The notes under the pieces were generated by a model, which saw only the letters and a list, made by a program, of their open reading frames with translations, was not told the origin of the DNA and searched no databases. The translations under genes and the position numbers were made by a program. This document shows, piece by piece, positions 62,925 to 64,000 of a stretch of 64,000 nucleotides of DNA; within the stretch, counting starts at the first letter, position 1; each line of letters opens with the position of its first letter. Source of the DNA: Lachnospiraceae bacterium (GTDB taxonomy: Bacteria > Bacillota > Clostridia > Lachnospirales > Lachnospiraceae); assembly GCA_014804695.1 (NCBI GenBank), contig JAAUZJ010000017.1, positions 108,114-172,113 on the forward strand. The letters are read 5' to 3'.

Positions 62925-64000
62925 TTAGTTCATTCCCACAACCTTATCCAAGAGCTTTGCGGAATCCCGCTTTGCTTCCCTTGTGGCGTGTGCATAGACA
63001 TTCATGGTGGTGCTTACGTCTGAGTGTCCTAAAAGCTCCTGCACATCCTTTGGCTGTGCCCCGTTTGATAACAGGTTCGTTGTGTAGGTGTGCCTTAATG
63101 TGTGGAAGTGGAAACCCTCTAACTCTGGTACTTTCCTTGCCGCTGTCCGGCAGGCTGTTTCCACGGTGGCAGGAAGTTCAAGACAGCCATCTTCCCTCAG
63201 ACATACAAAGGAGATTTCCGTATAATCCTCCGGCACATTCTCTGTCATTCCCAAGTTGTAATACTCATAATGCACCCTGTTCTTTTCCGTAACCTCTTTG
63301 TAGAAATTCCTGTGGTAGAGTTCGCCGTACTGCATACGGTTTTTAAGCTGCTGTTTCCTTGCTTTCTTCAGGATGTCAGCGAGGGCGTTCCCAAAATCAA
63401 CGATCCGCACTTTCTTCCTTTTTGTAGAGCCGATTTCGTGCTTATGGGTTGCACCGTTGTAGCGGACGCTCCTGCGGACTGTCAGGCATTGTTCCTCAAA
63501 GTTGATGTCCTGCCAAGTCAGCCCTGCCACTTCCCCAAGCCTGAGACCTGTGAAATAGGCTATCTGTACGGGCAGGATTGCGTCTTTGCTCCGCCTGCCA
63601 AGCTGTGCAATCAGCTTTTGGTACTGCTCAAATGACAGCGGTTTGACCTTGACCGTTTCGGTGTCCGTTTCCTCCGCAAACAAGTCCATATCGTCCTTTT
63701 TATGCCTCATGACCACATACTGCATGGGGTTGAACGTAATGTACTGTTTCGGGAATACCGCAAACCGGAATGACTGCTGTAATACTGCGGAAAATGACCG
63801 GATATAATCAATGGAATATCCCTTTGAAACAAAGCCATCAACTGTTCCGCCAAATGAGAGCAGATCCATGAACTGCTGTAAATGCCCCGAAGTGACCGTT
63901 TTGAGTTTCCGTCTGCTTACAGGGTGCTGTTTAATGCGGTTGATCGCCTGAAGATAAGTACCGACAGTGCCATTGCTGAGTGTCCCTGTCTTTAATTCTT
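62925..64000 (-). CDS. Tyrosine recombinase/integrase of a second mobile element (5' part off window)
   Basis: About 358 residues visible; the frame is open to the right edge upstream of 63869, so that internal Met is not the start. An N-terminal SAM-like core-binding region (NGTVGTYLQAINRIKQ) and a catalytic domain with FTGLRLGEVAGLTWQDI (Arg), FHFHTLRHTYTTNLLSNGAQ (His-x-x-Arg), LLGHSDVSTTMNVYAH (His, Tyr). The whole RKHRHY set appears present. Similar in type to Tn916-like Int. The element probably extends to the right. Confidence 0.93.
   Translation of the reverse strand, partial: ELKTGTLSNGTVGTYLQAINRIKQHPVSRRKLKTVTSGHLQQFMDLLSFGGTVDGFVSKGYSIDYIRSFSAVLQQSFRFAVFPKQYITFNPMQYVVMRHKKDDMDLFAEETDTETVKVKPLSFEQYQKLIAQLGRRSKDAILPVQIAYFTGLRLGEVAGLTWQDINFEEQCLTVRRSVRYNGATHKHEIGSTKRKKVRIVDFGNALADILKKARKQQLKNRMQYGELYHRNFYKEVTEKNRVHYEYYNLGMTENVPEDYTEISFVCLREDGCLELPATVETACRTAARKVPELEGFHFHTLRHTYTTNLLSNGAQPKDVQELLGHSDVSTTMNVYAHATREAKRDSAKLLDKVVGMN

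Overview
The window reads as chromosomal DNA of a gut-type Lachnospiraceae (Clostridia). The evidence is the low-to-middling GC content, strong AGGAGG-type ribosome binding sites, the lysS-greA-dusB-birA neighbourhood, a SleB-like cortex/cell-wall hydrolase and the style of the mobile element. No rRNA, tRNA or CRISPR array was seen. This is an inference from gene content; the species cannot be named.

1-32.6 kb: one side of a large integrative and conjugative element (ICE) of the Tn1549 / C. difficile CTn type, almost entirely on the minus strand and running off the left edge. In transcription order it has DUF6075-like and DUF3970-like small genes, parA, parB and a DUF6017-type replication protein. 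Next comes a cargo cassette (serine recombinase, EcoRI-type adenine methylase overlapping a DUF262-HNH nuclease, a divergent HTH regulator and a small protein), then an AP2/zinc-ribbon protein. The conjugation block follows: PcfB, VirD4, a Maff2 pilin-like protein, VirB6/TrbL, PrgI, VirB4, an M23+NlpC/P60 wall hydrolase, DUF4315, DUF4366 and topoisomerase III. Three further DNA methyltransferases are threaded through that block, followed by a 1546-residue surface protein and the start of the giant ArdC/SNF2-type protein. A tnpV-like gene is nested in a second frame inside that last gene. Relaxase and integrase are expected beyond the left edge. The element stops next to the 3' end of lysS, where an attachment-site-like sequence lies.

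32.6-48.6 kb: conserved chromosome, all minus strand: lysS, greA, two lineage proteins, dusB, birA, argF, an SPFH/NfeD pair, the wall hydrolase, proC, an RNA 2'-O-methyltransferase, pfkA and dnaE. Three copies of a strongly palindromic intergenic element sit in this stretch.

48.7-62.8 kb: a looser region with azlCD, a zinc-ribbon membrane protein with a toxin-like C-terminus, a methyltransferase, an F420-ligase-like protein, a GNAT enzyme, lipoproteins, an HTH/membrane regulator and several lineage proteins. At least three genes here are broken. A tyrosine integrase cut by the right edge (from 62925) marks a second mobile element.

The most unusual signals are four. One is a family of ten 25-bp palindromes (ACTTGTGG ... 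CCACAAGT) confined to 20.8-28.9 kb of the ICE, including a phased array of four. The second is a duplicated ~134-bp block (palindrome, terminator, inverted palindrome) that brackets the nuclease/methylase/recombinase cassette. The third is the overprinted tnpV. The fourth is a multi-hairpin region upstream of the coupling-protein genes that could be an oriT.
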